Assembly (NCBI GenBank): GCA_036971475.1
Contig: JBAIZL010000005.1
Coordinates: 177,298,886-177,362,885, forward strand
Direction: 5' to 3'
DNA from: Prosapia bicincta
Lineage: Eukaryota > Arthropoda > Insecta > Hemiptera > Cercopidae
DNA: 64,000 nt
The notes under the pieces were generated by a model that worked only from the letters and a program-made list of their open reading frames with translations, ran no database searches and was not told the DNA's origin. Position numbers and translations under genes: made by a program. This document shows positions 51,215 to 63,200 of the stretch, in pieces (position 1 is the first letter of the stretch; the number at the start of each line of letters is the position of its first letter).

Positions 51215-51216
<2 letters not shown>
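50440..51216. repeat. Degenerate left edge of the 21-bp satellite array
   Basis: Units follow GTCGTTATGTCACCGAATAGT with heavy variation. A ~145-bp block (ATGCCACCAAACTG...CGCCAAATGTAAGTC) is duplicated at ~50,680-50,825 and ~50,826-50,970. Towards 51,216 the units approach the homogeneous consensus found to the right of the retrotransposon. Confidence 0.88.
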
Positions 51217-51246
<30 letters not shown>

Positions 51247-51247
<1 letters not shown>

Positions 51248-51637
51248 TCCTGGCGAAAAACCAATTGTGGTTATCATCGCCAAACAAAATCTAACACGGA
51301 ACGCAATGTTTTCAATTAAATCAAATAAATTAATAAATAAACAAATAAATAAATACAACATAAAAATTTCAAAACAAAAAACCCAAACAATAAAAAACAA
51401 AAAACTACAATATAACAATGAGAAAATTCTTAAAAACTAAATAACAAAATAACAACAAACAACAATATAACAGTAAATAAATAATATGTAAAACAATAAT
51501 AGGTAACAATTTAGCAATAAATAAATCTCAATAACAATAACAAGAACAGAAAATAAATTTAATTAAAATAAATAAAAGAAACACAGAGAATTATATGTAT
51601 AAATAAAATTTAAAAAAAATATATATATATTTATGTA
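51247..51637 (-). other. 3' UTR of the I-like retrotransposon
   Basis: Very AT-rich with AATAAATAAA-type repeats. It ends GGTTTTTCGCCAGGAC just before the poly(A) tail. Segments of the AATAAA type are numerous, so no single polyadenylation signal can be chosen. Confidence 0.75.
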
Positions 51638-54600
51638 TTAAATATTAAAAAATATTTTCAAGTTTTGCAAGAAAGCGATGACTCGGTCAATGGCCGAGGC
51701 ATCGTCCCTTAGCACCACCTTTAAACTCCCTTTTAAATTAAAAAGGGCACGAACATTGCCTACACTAACACAATCTACCAAAATATGTTTTATTGTGAAG
51801 ATATCACCGCAATATTGGCATATTGGTGGATCTTCACGCCTCATCAAATATCCATGAGTTGCAAAAGAGTGGCCAACGCGAAGGCGTGTAACCACCACTT
51901 CCTCCCTACGTTTTGAACGAATTGAAGACCTCCATGGACGGACGGTATCTTTAATTTCCCTCAGCTTATTATGAATCACGGTATGCCACTCGTCATTCCA
52001 AGCAGTGAGCAATAAATGTTTCGCGAAACACACATAATCAGATGCCATGACCAGTTGAGTAAGAGCCACCAAACTTGTAGCTTTCTTCGCCGCTTCATCC
52101 GCTTTTGTGTTTCCAAGTATTCCGCAATGTCCAGGAACCCAACAGAAAGTTACCCCCACACCCCTCAATTGAAGCCTGTGTACAGCACACAAAATGTCCC
52201 CAACTAAAGGGTTGCTAGAGAAAACATCCTGAAGAGCCTGAAGAGCACTTTTGGAATCCGAACACAAAAGATAATGCGAAGATCGAGATTGAATGACGGT
52301 CAAAGCTTTAAAAATAGCAAATAGTTCTGCCGTGAATACACTGCAAGCTGAGGGCAATCCGTACGTGTAGGTACAACCAGATGTATAAAACGCACACCCA
52401 ACGCCATTGTCCAGTTTAGATCCATCAGTGAAAATAATTTCACTGTGTTGGTGAGATTTATAAATGGATGAAAATTCCTGGTGGTAGACCACAACAGGAG
52501 TATCGTGTTTTATATAACTGGACAATGAGAAATTGAAGTGCGGCGTTTTTATTATCCATGGAGGTAGATAGCACATTTGTCGTTCAAACATAGTTGGAAG
52601 TTGCAACTCAAGGTCATCCAATATTCTTAAAGTTCGTATGCCAAATGGAGCGGTCGAACGTTGACGTGCATTGTACACTTGATTTAGCTTATTATTAAAA
52701 ACTATTTCAAATGCCGGGTGGTTGGGTTTGCTTCGAAGAACAGAAACGTAAGATATTTGTAGCATCTGACGTCGTCTTGAAAGAGCGGGTTCCCCAGCCT
52801 CGACAAGAAGACTAGGGATTGGGCTAGTTCTAAATGCACCAGTAGCCAGTCTAAGTCCAGAGTGGTGGACAGCATCGAGAGTTTTCAGAACTGTAAGTCG
52901 TGCGGATGAATAGGCTTGACAGCCATAATCAATGCGCGATCTAACGGCCGCGCGATAAAATCGAAGCATACTAGTTCTGTCTGCTCCCCAATTCGTACCA
53001 CTAAGGACTCTTAACATATCCAATTTCTTATTGCATCTCACCTTCAAATCACGAACATGTGGACCCCATGAGAGTCTTTTATCAAATAAAAGACCCAAAA
53101 ATCGAACACTATCCGTGGTTTGAAGCTGAACCCCGTCAAGATAAAGGATCGGCTCCTGGTGTTGCCTACGACGACTAAATGCTACACACTGGGTCTTCGA
53201 AGCAGAGAATTTAAAACCAGTAGTTCTTGACCATTCCTCTAATCTACTTATTGCTAACTGCAAAGATCTTTCCGCAGTTGCCATACTACGAGCAGGCACA
53301 TATATACAAAAGTCATCCACAAAAAGGGAACAGTGTACCGGAGATCGTATATTGCTGATGATACTATTTATTGCAACGGCAAATAGCGTGACGCTCAGCA
53401 CGCTGCCCTGCGGTACACCATTCTCCTGTGTATAGCTGTTTGAATACGTGCCTCCAAGTCGAACGCGGAAAGATCTATTAGAAAGAAAGTTAGCGATGAA
53501 TGCTAGGATATTCCCTTGTATACCCCATGATTTTAAAGTGTTCAGAATTCCTCTTTTCCATGCCATATCGTATGCCTTCTCAAGGTCGAAGAAAACAGCA
53601 ACGAGTGTTTGACGCAAGAGAAAGGCATCTTGAATAGCGGATTCTAACAAGACCAATTGGTCAACCGATGATCGCCCTTGTCTGAAACCACACTGCTCGT
53701 TGCAAATGAAATTGTTGGTTTCTAGGTACCAGACAAGACGGCGGTTGACCATCTTCTCCAGTAGTTTGCACAAGACGCTTGTTAGAGATATAGGCCTGTA
53801 ACTACTGGGATTGGTTTTGTCTTTTCCTGGTTTTAAGATAGGAATTACTGTCGCTTCTAACCATGCATCGGGGAAAGAGCGCTCCTCGAATAAACGATTG
53901 TATACTCGAAGGAGGACAAGTTTCGCCGATGATGGTAGATGTTTTAGCATGGAGTACACAATGGAATCAGGACCTGGTGCAGAATCCTTCGTTGACGCAA
54001 GAGCTGACTCCAATTCCCCTATAGAGAAAGGAGTGTTTAAAGGAGAGTCCCCAGACGACCCAACAGTAAACGGTATTGCTTCTTCCTTCAGTTTATAAAT
54101 CTGGAATAATCTATTGTAGGCTGTAGTAGCAGAAAAGTTAGAAAATGATTTACCAAGTTCATTAGCAATATCATCACCGTTTGAGATTATTCTTCCATCC
54201 GGTTGCTTCAGCGCAATGGCTGGCAACGGAGTGAAAGTACCACAAACTGATCTTAGTTTCCTCCACACTGTGGAAGACGGAGTTGTTCGTCTAATTGTGC
54301 TAATGTACTGTTCCCAAGAGTTCTTTCTACTCAGCCTAAAAATCCTCCGTGCTTTCGCACGGAGTATTTTATATTCCTGAAGGTTTCCATTCGTTGGGTG
54401 TCGTTTAAACTTCCTAAGAGCTCTTCGTCGTAAACGGAGGATTTCTGTGCATTCATCGTTCCACCACGGCACAGGCGGTCGGCGTGGATACGTAGAGGTT
54501 TTCGGAATGGTCTTTTCAGCGGCATTTAAAATTGCTTTCGTAAAATTTTTTATATTTTCATCAATGGGTGTCAAATAATCCATGTCAAGTGATACAAGGT

Positions 54601-55333
54601 AATTCGAGTAGGAGTCCCAGTTGGCTTTTCGCAAAATCCAACTGGGATTTCGGGTATAACAGGGTTGGGAGTCACATAAACTGATCTTAATAGGCACATG
54701 GTCGCTTCCATACAAATCGTTGAGTACCGACCATGTGCATCTAGTAGCTAATTGAGGGCTGCAAATCGATAGGTCAACAGCTGTCCATCCACCAGTAGAT
54801 GCTGCTAAATGGGTAGGCGAACCGTCATTTAGCAGATATAAGTCCAGTTCCGTTCTCACACTCTCAACAAGGTCACCTCGAGAGTTCCTAGTCGGAGATC
54901 CCCAAGACGAATGGTGGGCATTAAAATCCCCTACCAATAAGAACGGAGTTGGTAACTGGCTTATTAAATTCACTAAATCACTGTGATGCAGGTTTTCTTG
55001 TGGTGGCAAGTAGACACAACACACAGTGATTTTATACGGGACAGCTGTTTGAACGGCTACTGCTTGTAAAGGAGTTATTAAGTTTAGAGAAACAGCATCG
55101 ATACAGTCACGGGCTAGGATGGCTACGCCACCTCTAGCTCGATCTTCTGTAACGAAGTCCGATCTAAAAACTGAATACTCCCTTAAATGGAAATTATGCG
55201 ATGCGTGGAGATGTGTCTCCTGTAGACATACAAACATTGGGTACACATCTCGCACGAGTAGTTTAAGTTCTTCTATGTGACTCCTAACACCGTTGACGTT
55301 CCATTGTATCACTGACTTCCTAAGCAAAGACAT
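51638..55333 (-). CDS. I-like retrotransposon ORF2: AP endonuclease, reverse transcriptase, RNase H
   Basis: The 1231-residue polyprotein nicks target DNA and copies the element RNA. The endonuclease spans ~7-220: WNVNG, QETHL (Glu39), GDFNAHHSSWG (Asp136, Asn138), SDHVPI (Asp211, His212). The reverse transcriptase spans ~490-760: PILKPGKDKTNPSSYRPISL, GFRQGRS, FFDLEKAYD (Asp583), NGVPQGSVLS, and the catalytic FVDD at 671-674 in place of the commoner YADD/FADD. RNase H spans ~965-1085: FTDGSK (Asp970), TAELFAI (Glu1003), SDSKSAL (Asp1026), WVPGHCGILGNTKADEAA (Asp1079). Near the end is a CQYC...H....C knuckle (1172-1188). All catalytic residues are present and there are no internal stops. The ATG follows ORF1's tandem stops directly in the same frame, implying reinitiation. 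Confidence 0.96.
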   Translation of the reverse strand: MSLLRKSVIQWNVNGVRSHIEELKLLVRDVYPMFVCLQETHLHASHNFHLREYSVFRSDFVTEDRARGGVAILARDCIDAVSLNLITPLQAVAVQTAVPYKITVCCVYLPPQENLHHSDLVNLISQLPTPFLLVGDFNAHHSSWGSPTRNSRGDLVESVRTELDLYLLNDGSPTHLAASTGGWTAVDLSICSPQLATRCTWSVLNDLYGSDHVPIKISLCDSQPCYTRNPSWILRKANWDSYSNYLVSLDMDYLTPIDENIKNFTKAILNAAEKTIPKTSTYPRRPPVPWWNDECTEILRLRRRALRKFKRHPTNGNLQEYKILRAKARRIFRLSRKNSWEQYISTIRRTTPSSTVWRKLRSVCGTFTPLPAIALKQPDGRIISNGDDIANELGKSFSNFSATTAYNRLFQIYKLKEEAIPFTVGSSGDSPLNTPFSIGELESALASTKDSAPGPDSIVYSMLKHLPSSAKLVLLRVYNRLFEERSFPDAWLEATVIPILKPGKDKTNPSSYRPISLTSVLCKLLEKMVNRRLVWYLETNNFICNEQCGFRQGRSSVDQLVLLESAIQDAFLLRQTLVAVFFDLEKAYDMAWKRGILNTLKSWGIQGNILAFIANFLSNRSFRVRLGGTYSNSYTQENGVPQGSVLSVTLFAVAINSIISNIRSPVHCSLFVDDFCIYVPARSMATAERSLQLAISRLEEWSRTTGFKFSASKTQCVAFSRRRQHQEPILYLDGVQLQTTDSVRFLGLLFDKRLSWGPHVRDLKVRCNKKLDMLRVLSGTNWGADRTSMLRFYRAAVRSRIDYGCQAYSSARLTVLKTLDAVHHSGLRLATGAFRTSPIPSLLVEAGEPALSRRRQMLQISYVSVLRSKPNHPAFEIVFNNKLNQVYNARQRSTAPFGIRTLRILDDLELQLPTMFERQMCYLPPWIIKTPHFNFSLSSYIKHDTPVVVYHQEFSSIYKSHQHSEIIFTDGSKLDNGVGCAFYTSGCTYTYGLPSACSVFTAELFAIFKALTVIQSRSSHYLLCSDSKSALQALQDVFSSNPLVGDILCAVHRLQLRGVGVTFCWVPGHCGILGNTKADEAAKKATSLVALTQLVMASDYVCFAKHLLLTAWNDEWHTVIHNKLREIKDTVRPWRSSIRSKRREEVVVTRLRVGHSFATHGYLMRREDPPICQYCGDIFTIKHILVDCVSVGNVRALFNLKGSLKVVLRDDASAIDRVIAFLQNLKIFFNI

Positions 55334-55336
55334 TTA

Positions 55337-56752
55337 TTAGCTTAGCAAAGGGTTTATTTGACATCCATTGGTGCTCTCTCCTTTCTTGCCTGGGACGTTT
55401 TTAGACGTCTCAGGCTTACATGTCTCAGATTCCATATCCACCCGTTCAGGGATGGAATCTGAGGACGTTTTGGGTTTAGGAGGGGTAGTTTTAACATTCC
55501 CTCCTTTGTTAGCATTTTTCTTAATACCCGGTAACGACGGAGGCGATGTGGTCTGACGTAACACTGGTTTACGTGGTTTCGATTTTTCCAACGTCTTCTG
55601 CACAGAAGGTTTATTACCCGTTGATAATATCTTCTGCACAGAAACACAAGGCTCACTTAATGACTTGTTTCGTGCTCCAATCCCCCCAGTGGAAGGGATT
55701 GGCACAAGAGGTAAATCATTATCCGTCGCTGCAGGTTGTGCTAAATTCAAAGTAGGAGGACCATTCGTGACTATGGACAAAAGGCGAGAAACTTGTTCAG
55801 TTAGAACTTCAACTTTTTTCGACAGCTCGGCACAGTTGTTACAGGACGATTTGGAAGCGGTCAGAGTAGCGGCATAAGTCTTATTGTCTGTCTTTGGCTG
55901 AGTTGATCGATATAGTTTTTTGGCCTCTGGAAACGACAGCTTGTCTTTCGCCATGATGCCTAGGATAGCTTTCTCTTCCTTGAACGTGGGACAGTTGTAG
56001 GATCGCGCTGGGTGGTCACCACCACAGTTGGCGCATTTCGGAGAATTGACACATTCCTTATCATCATGGCCTTCAACGCTACATATACCGCATACGTTCT
56101 GCTTCGAACAGGTAGAGCTGATATGCCCAAATCGCTGGCACTTGAAGCAGCGCCTAGGGTTAGCCACGTATGGTCTCACTGAGAGCCTTTGGTAACCTGC
56201 ATGTAAGTATTCGGGTATTTCCGGCTTTCCAAAAGTGACGATAAAAGAAGCTGTTGCTACTTTTTCTCCTTTGTCCATTTTCGTTATAGGGATAACGTCC
56301 GTAACTAACTGAGAAGACAGTTCGGACTTTATTTCATCGATTGGAAGGTGCATTAAATCCCTACATGTGATGACCCCCTTTGAGTAATTCAAGGATCTGT
56401 GGGGAGCCACAGATACCATGACCTGGTCAAAGAAGGAGGTCATTTTTGATAGAGAACGAGTTTGTCTGTCGGTGGAAGTCGCAACTAACAGTGTTCCGTT
56501 TCTTAGTTTCTTAATAGAGGCTACTGGGCCTCCAGCACAAGCAGTAATAGCCTTGTTAATAAGGAAGGGAGAAACTTTGGAAAGATCTTTCCCTTCTTCG
56601 GCACTAGAAACGACTAAATACTTTGCTGATGGCAATGTCTGCGACGTTGCCACCATCAACTTTTTACTCAAATCCTTTTGTATATGATCGTCAGGAGAAT
56701 CCTGGCGTGTCCTCTTCAGACTAGTCATATTTGACGTGGTTTTGGAATCCAT
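55337..56752 (-). CDS. I-like retrotransposon ORF1: RNA-binding protein with three zinc knuckles
   Basis: A 471-residue nucleic-acid-binding protein that would coat the element RNA. A Lys/Asp-rich N-terminus (1-40) is followed by an RRM-like region (~44-195: KYLVVSSAEEG, IKKLRNGTLLVATS, ASFIVTFGK). Then come three CCHC knuckles: CFKCQRFGHISSTC (202-215), CGICSVEGHDDKEC (221-234) and the longer-spaced CANCGGDHPARSYNC (240-254). A possible coiled coil (CAELSKKVEVLTEQVSRLL) and a Pro/Ser/Lys-rich tail end the protein. The frame is intact and ends ...AGC TAA TAA, immediately before the ORF2 ATG. It is the usual first gene of I- and jockey-type elements. Confidence 0.93.
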   Translation of the reverse strand: MDSKTTSNMTSLKRTRQDSPDDHIQKDLSKKLMVATSQTLPSAKYLVVSSAEEGKDLSKVSPFLINKAITACAGGPVASIKKLRNGTLLVATSTDRQTRSLSKMTSFFDQVMVSVAPHRSLNYSKGVITCRDLMHLPIDEIKSELSSQLVTDVIPITKMDKGEKVATASFIVTFGKPEIPEYLHAGYQRLSVRPYVANPRRCFKCQRFGHISSTCSKQNVCGICSVEGHDDKECVNSPKCANCGGDHPARSYNCPTFKEEKAILGIMAKDKLSFPEAKKLYRSTQPKTDNKTYAATLTASKSSCNNCAELSKKVEVLTEQVSRLLSIVTNGPPTLNLAQPAATDNDLPLVPIPSTGGIGARNKSLSEPCVSVQKILSTGNKPSVQKTLEKSKPRKPVLRQTTSPPSLPGIKKNANKGGNVKTTPPKPKTSSDSIPERVDMESETCKPETSKNVPGKKGESTNGCQINPLLS

Positions 56753-57260
56753 AAATATTTTTTGCCAGCCATCGTGTCAAGCGTTACGGGCGAGACTATA
56801 GGAACGGGTACACCCTTGGATCACATTAAGATCATTTAAAATCCTCAGAACTCTGAGGCCTATAGCTTTTCTCCTTAGCTCGACTGGATGGGCATCAGTC
56901 GAGGACTCGTAATACTGTGCACAGGCTCCGACACCCATGCACCGCGGACACTCCCTGACCAAGGACCGAAGCGGCTGGTAGACCAGAAACCGCGCTTACG
57001 TCTTCGGCAGAGCAAGCTCACATCAGCGTCCCAGACCAGAGTTTGTCACGCTCTGGACTTTTCAGCACTCCCAACGCGCAACGGTTCTGACCAGTCAAAA
57101 TTCCCTAAGAGAAGATGTAAGTGTTAAAATGTGTATAGATTGTGTTGGTGTGTGTATGTGTGTGTGTTTATGCTTTGTGAGTGGTGTGGTGTTAGGCTAG
57201 GGTACCGCGAGGGACGCCAAATCCCTCGTAGGTGCGGCTAGTCCGCACCCCCCTGCGGGA
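56753..57260 (-). promoter_or_regulatory. 5' UTR and presumed internal promoter of the I-like element
   Basis: Less AT-rich than the flanks. It begins TCCCGCAGGGGGGTGCGGAC at the satellite junction and includes a TG-rich block at 57120-57180. Elements of this type use internal promoters within the first bases of the 5' UTR; no specific motif could be assigned here. Confidence 0.6.
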
Positions 57261-60200
57261 GTTATGTCATCGAATAGTGTAGTTATGTCGCCGATAAGTG
57301 TTGTTATGTCATCGAATAGTGTAGTTATGTCGCCGATAAGTGTTGTTATGTCGTCGAATAGTGTAGTTATGTCGCCGATGAGTGTTGTTATGTCATCGAA
57401 TAGTGTAGTTATGTCGCCGATGAGTGTTGTTATGTCATCGAATAATGTAGTTATGTCGCCGATAAGTGTTGTTATGTCATCGAATAGTGTAGTTATGTCA
57501 TTGAATAGTGTAGTTATGTCGACGATGAGTGTTGTTATGTCATCGAATAGTGTAGTTATGTCGCCGATGAGTGTTGTTATGTCATCGAGTAGTGTAGTTA
57601 TGTCGCCGATGAGTGTTGTTATGTCATCGAATAGTGTAGTTATGTCGCCGATAAGTGTTGTTATGTCATCGAATAGTGTAGTTATGTCGCCGATAAGTGT
57701 TGTTATGTCATCGAATAGTGTAGTTATGTCGCCGATGAGTGTTGTTATGTCATCGAATAGTGTAGTTATGTCGCCGATGAGTGTTGTTATGTCATCGAAT
57801 AGTGTAGTTATGTCATTGAATAGTGTAGTTATGTCGACGATGAGTGTTGTTATGTCATGGAATAGTGTAGTTATGTCGCCGATGAGTGTTGTTATGTCAT
57901 CGAGTAGTGTAGTTATGTCGCCGATGAGTGTTGTTATGTCATCGAATAGTGTAGTTATGTCGCCGCTAAGTGTTGTTATGTCATCGAATAGTGTAGTTAT
58001 GTCGCCGATAAGTGTTGTTATGTCATCGAATAGTGTAGTTATGTCGCCGATGAGTGTTGTTATGTCATCGAATAGTGTAGTTATGTCGCCGATGAGTGTT
58101 GCTATGTCATCGAATAGTGTAGTTATGTCGCCGATGAGTGTTGTTATGTCATCGAATAGTGTAACTATGTCGCCGATGAGTGTTGTTATGTCATCGAATA
58201 GTGTAGTTATGTCGCCGATAAGTGTTGTTATGTCATCGAATAGTGTAATTTTGTCATCGAATAGTGTAGTTATGTCGCCGATGAGTGTTGTTATGTCAGC
58301 GAATAGTGTAGTTATGTCATCTAATAGTGTAGTTATGTCGCCGATAAGTGTTGTTATGTCATCGAATAGTGTAGTTATGTCGCCGATGAGTGTTGTTATG
58401 TCATCGAATAGTGTAGTTATGTCGCCGATGAGTGTTGTTATGTCATCGAATAGTGTAGCTATGTCGCCGATGAGTGTTGTTATGTCATCGAATAGTGTAG
58501 TTATGTCGCCGATAAGTGTTGTTATGTCATCGAATAGTGTAGTTATGTCACCGATGAGTGTTGTTATGTCATCAAATAGTGTAGCTATGTCGCCGATGAG
58601 TGTTGTTATGTCATCGAATAGTGTAGTTATGTCGCCGATAAGTGTTGTTATGTCATCGAATAGTGTAATTTTGTCATCGAATAGTGTAGTTATGTCGCCG
58701 ATGAGTGTTGTTATGTCATCGAATAGTATAGTTATGTCGCCGATGAGTGTTGTTATGTCATCGCATAGTGTAGTTATGTCATCGAATAGTGTAGTTATGT
58801 CGCCGATGAGTGTTGTTATGTCAGCGAATAGTGTAGTTATGTCATCTAATAGTGTAGTTATGTCGCCGATAAGTGTTGTTATGTCATCGAATAGTGTAGT
58901 TATGTCGCCGATGAGTGTTGTTATGTCATCGAATAGTGTAACTATGTCGCCGATGAGTGTTGTTATGTCATCGAATAGTGTAGTTATGTCGCCGATAAGT
59001 GTTGTTATGTCATCGAATAGTGTAATTTTGTCATCGAATAGTGTAGTTATGTCGCCGATGAGTGTTGTTATGTCAGCGAATAGTGTAGTTATGTCATCTA
59101 ATAGTGTAGTTATGTCGCCGATAAGTGTTGTTATGTCATCGAATAGTGTAGTTATGTCGCCGATGAGTGTTGTTATGTCATCGAATAGTGTAGTTATGTC
59201 GCCGATGAGTGTTGTTATGTCATCGAATAGTGTAGCTATGTCGCCGATGAGTGTTGTTATGTCATCGAATAGTGTAGTTATGTCGCCGATAAGTGTTGTT
59301 ATGTCATCGAATAGTGTAGTTATGTCACCGATGAGTGTTGTTATGTCATCGAATAGTGTAGCTATGTCGCCGATGAGTGTTGTTATGTCATCGAATAGTG
59401 TAGTTATGTCGCCGATAAGTGTTGTTATGTCATCGAATAGTGTAATTTTGTCATCGAATAGTGTAGTTATGTCGCCGATGAGTGTTGTTATGTCATCGAA
59501 TAGTATAGTTATGTCGCCGATGAGTGTTGTTATGTCATCGAATAGTGTAGTTATGTCATCGAATAGTGTAGTTATGTCGCCGATGAGTGTTGTTATGTCA
59601 GCGAATAGTGTAGTTATGTCATCTAATAGTGTAGTTATGTCGCCGATAAGTGTTGTTATGTCATCGAATAGTGTAGTTATGTCGCCGATGAGTGTTGTTA
59701 TGTCATCGAATAGTGTAGTTATGTCGCCGATGAGTGTTGTTATGTCATCGAATAATGTAGTTATGTCGCCGATAAGTGTTGTTATGTCATCGAATAGTGT
59801 AGTTATGTCATTGAATAGTGTAGTTATGTCGACGATGAGTGTTGTTATGTCATCGAATAGTGTAGTTATGTCGCCGATGAGTGTTGTTATGTCATCGAGT
59901 AGTGTAGTTATGTCGCCGATGAGTGTTGTTATGTCATCGAATAGTGTAGTTATGTCGCCGATAAGTGTTGTTATGTCATCGAATAGTGTAGTTATGTCGC
60001 CGATAAGTGTTGTTATGTCATCGAATAGTATAGTTATGTCGCCGATGAGTGTTGTTATGTCATCGAATAGTGTAGTTATGTCGCCGATGAGTGTTGTTAT
60101 GTCATCGAATAGTGTAGTTATGTCATTGAATAGTGTAGTTATGTCGACGATGAGTGTTGTTATGTCATCGAATAGTGTAGTTATGTCGCCGATGAGTGTT

Positions 60201-63200
60201 GTTATGTCATCGAGTAGTGTAGTTATGTCGCCGATGAGTGTTGTTATGTCATCGAATAGTGTAGTTATGTCGCCGATAAGTGTTGTTATGTCATCGAATA
60301 GTGTAGTTATGTCGCCGATAAGTGTTGTTATGTCATCGAATAGTGTAGTTATGTCGCCGATGAGTGTTGTTATGTCATCGAATAGTGTAGTTATGTCGCC
60401 GATGAGTGTTGTTATGTCATCGAATAGTGTAGCTATGTCGCCGATGAGTGTTGTTATGTCATCGAATAGTGTAGTTATGTCGCCGATAAGTGTTGTTATG
60501 TCATCGAATAGTGTAGTTATGTCACCGATGAGTGTTGTTATGTCATCGAATAGTGTAGCTATGTCGCCGATGAGTGTTGTTATGTCATCGAATAGTGTAG
60601 TTATGTCGCCGATAAGTGTTGTTATGTCATCGAATAGTGTAATTTTGTCATCGAATAGTGTAGTTATGTCGCCGATGAGTGTTGTTATGTCATCGAGTAG
60701 TGTAGTTATGTCGCCGATGAGTGTTGTTATGTCATCGAATAGTGTAGTTATGTCGCCGATAAGTGTTGTTATGTCATCGAATAGTGTAGTTATGTCGCCG
60801 ATAAGTGTTGTTATGTCATCGAATAGTGTAGTTATGTCGCCGATGAGTGTTGTTATGTCATCGAATAGTGTAGTTATGTCGCCGATGAGTGTTGTTATGT
60901 CATCGAATAGTGTAGTTATGTCATTGAATAGTGTAGTTATGTCGACGATGAGTGTTGTTATGTCATGGAATAGTGTAGTTATGTCGCCGATGAGTGTTGT
61001 TATGTCATCGAGTAGTGTAGTTATGTCGCCGATGAGTGTTGTTATGTCATCGAATAGTGTAGTTATGTCGCCGCTAAGTGTTGTTATGTCATCGAATAGT
61101 GTAGTTATGTCGCCGATAAGTGTTGTTATGTCATCGAATAGTGTAGTTATGTCGCCGATGAGTGTTGTTATGTCATCGAATAGTGTAGTTATGTCGCCGA
61201 TGAGTGTTGCTATGTCATCGAATAGTGTAGTTATGTCGCCGATGAGTGTTGTTATGTCATCGAATAGTGTAACTATGTCGCCGATGAGTGTTGTTATGTC
61301 ATCGAATAGTGTAGTTATGTCGCCGATAAGTGTTGTTATGTCATCGAATAGTGTAATTTTGTCATCGAATAGTGTAGTTATGTCGCCGATGAGTGTTGTT
61401 ATGTCAGCGAATAGTGTAGTTATGTCATCTAATAGTGTAGTTATGTCGCCGATAAGTGTTGTTATGTCATCGAATAGTGTAGTTATGTCGCCGATGAGTG
61501 TTGTTATGTCATCGAATAGTGTAGTTATGTCGCCGATGAGTGTTGTTATGTCATCGAATAGTGTAGCTATGTCGCCGATGAGTGTTGTTATGTCATCGAA
61601 TAGTGTAGTTATGTCGCCGATAAGTGTTGTTATGTCATCGAATAGTGTAGTTATGTCACCGATGAGTGTTGTTATGTCATCAAATAGTGTAGCTATGTCG
61701 CCGATGAGTGTTGTTATGTCATCGAATAGTGTAGTTATGTCGCCGATAAGTGTTGTTATGTCATCGAATAGTGTAATTTTGTCATCGAATAGTGTAGTTA
61801 TGTCGCCGATGAGTGTTGTTATGTCATCGAATAGTATAGTTATGTCGCCGATGAGTGTTGTTATGTCATCGCATAGTGTAGTTATGTCATCGAATAGTGT
61901 AGTTATGTCGCCGATGAGTGTTGTTATGTCAGCGAATAGTGTAGTTATGTCATCTAATAGTGTAGTTATGTCGCCGATAAGTGTTGTTATGTCATCGAAT
62001 AGTGTAGTTATGTCGCCGATGAGTGTTGTTATGTCATCGAATAGTGTAACTATGTCGCCGATGAGTGTTGTTATGTCATCGAATAGTGTAGTTATGTCGC
62101 CGATAAGTGTTGTTATGTCATCGAATAGTGTAATTTTGTCATCGAATAGTGTAGTTATGTCGCCGATGAGTGTTGTTATGTCAGCGAATAGTGTAGTTAT
62201 GTCATCTAATAGTGTAGTTATGTCGCCGATAAGTGTTGTTATGTCATCGAATAGTGTAGTTATGTCGCCGATGAGTGTTGTTATGTCATCGAATAGTGTA
62301 GTTATGTCGCCGATGAGTGTTGTTATGTCATCGAATAGTGTAGCTATGTCGCCGATGAGTGTTGTTATGTCATCGAATAGTGTAGTTATGTCGCCGATAA
62401 GTGTTGTTATGTCATCGAATAGTGTAGTTATGTCACCGATGAGTGTTGTTATGTCATCGAATAGTGTAGCTATGTCGCCGATGAGTGTTGTTATGTCATC
62501 GAATAGTGTAGTTATGTCGCCGATAAGTGTTGTTATGTCATCGAATAGTGTAATTTTGTCATCGAATAGTGTAGTTATGTCGCCGATGAGTGTTGTTATG
62601 TCATCGAATAGTATAGTTATGTCGCCGATGAGTGTTGTTATGTCATCGAATAGTGTAGTTATGTCATCGAATAGTGTAGTTATGTCGCCGATGAGTGTTG
62701 TTATGTCAGCGAATAGTGTAGTTATGTCATCTAATAGTGTAGTTATGTCGCCGATAAGTGTTGTTATGTCATCGAATAGTGTAGTTATGTCGCCGATGAG
62801 TGTTGTTATGTCATCGAATAGTATAGTTATGTCGCCGATGAGTGTTGTTATGTCATCGAATAGTGTAGTTATGTCATCGAATAGTGTAGTTATGTCGCCG
62901 ATGAGTGTTGTTATGTCAGCGAATAGTGTAGTTATGTCATCTAATAGTGTAGTTATGTCGCCGATAAGTGTTGTTATGTCATCGAATAGTGTAGTTATGT
63001 CGCCGATGAGTGTTGTTATGTCATCGAATAGTGTAGTTATGTCGCCGATGAGTGTTGTTATGTCATCGAATAATGTAGTTATGTCGCCGATAAGTGTTGT
63101 TATGTCATCGAATAGTGTAGTTATGTCATTGAATAGTGTAGTTATGTCGACGATGAGTGTTGTTATGTCATCGAATAGTGTAGTTATGTCGCCGATGAGT

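Larger units (their letters stand above)
51217..57260 (-). mobile_element. Full-length I-like non-LTR retrotransposon inserted in the satellite
   Basis: Minus-strand element of 6,044 bp: GC-rich 5' UTR (57260-56753), ORF1 (56752-55337), ORF2 (55333-51638), AT-rich 3' UTR (51637-51247) and a 30-nt poly(A) tail, seen as T at 51217-51246. GTTATGTCATCGA (13 bp) flanks both sides (51204-51216 and 57261-57273). Because the target is tandemly repeated, this cannot be told apart from the normal satellite period. An ORF1 with zinc knuckles and an ORF2 with endonuclease, RT and RNase H place it in the I superfamily. Both frames are open, so it is young and possibly active. Confidence 0.92.
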
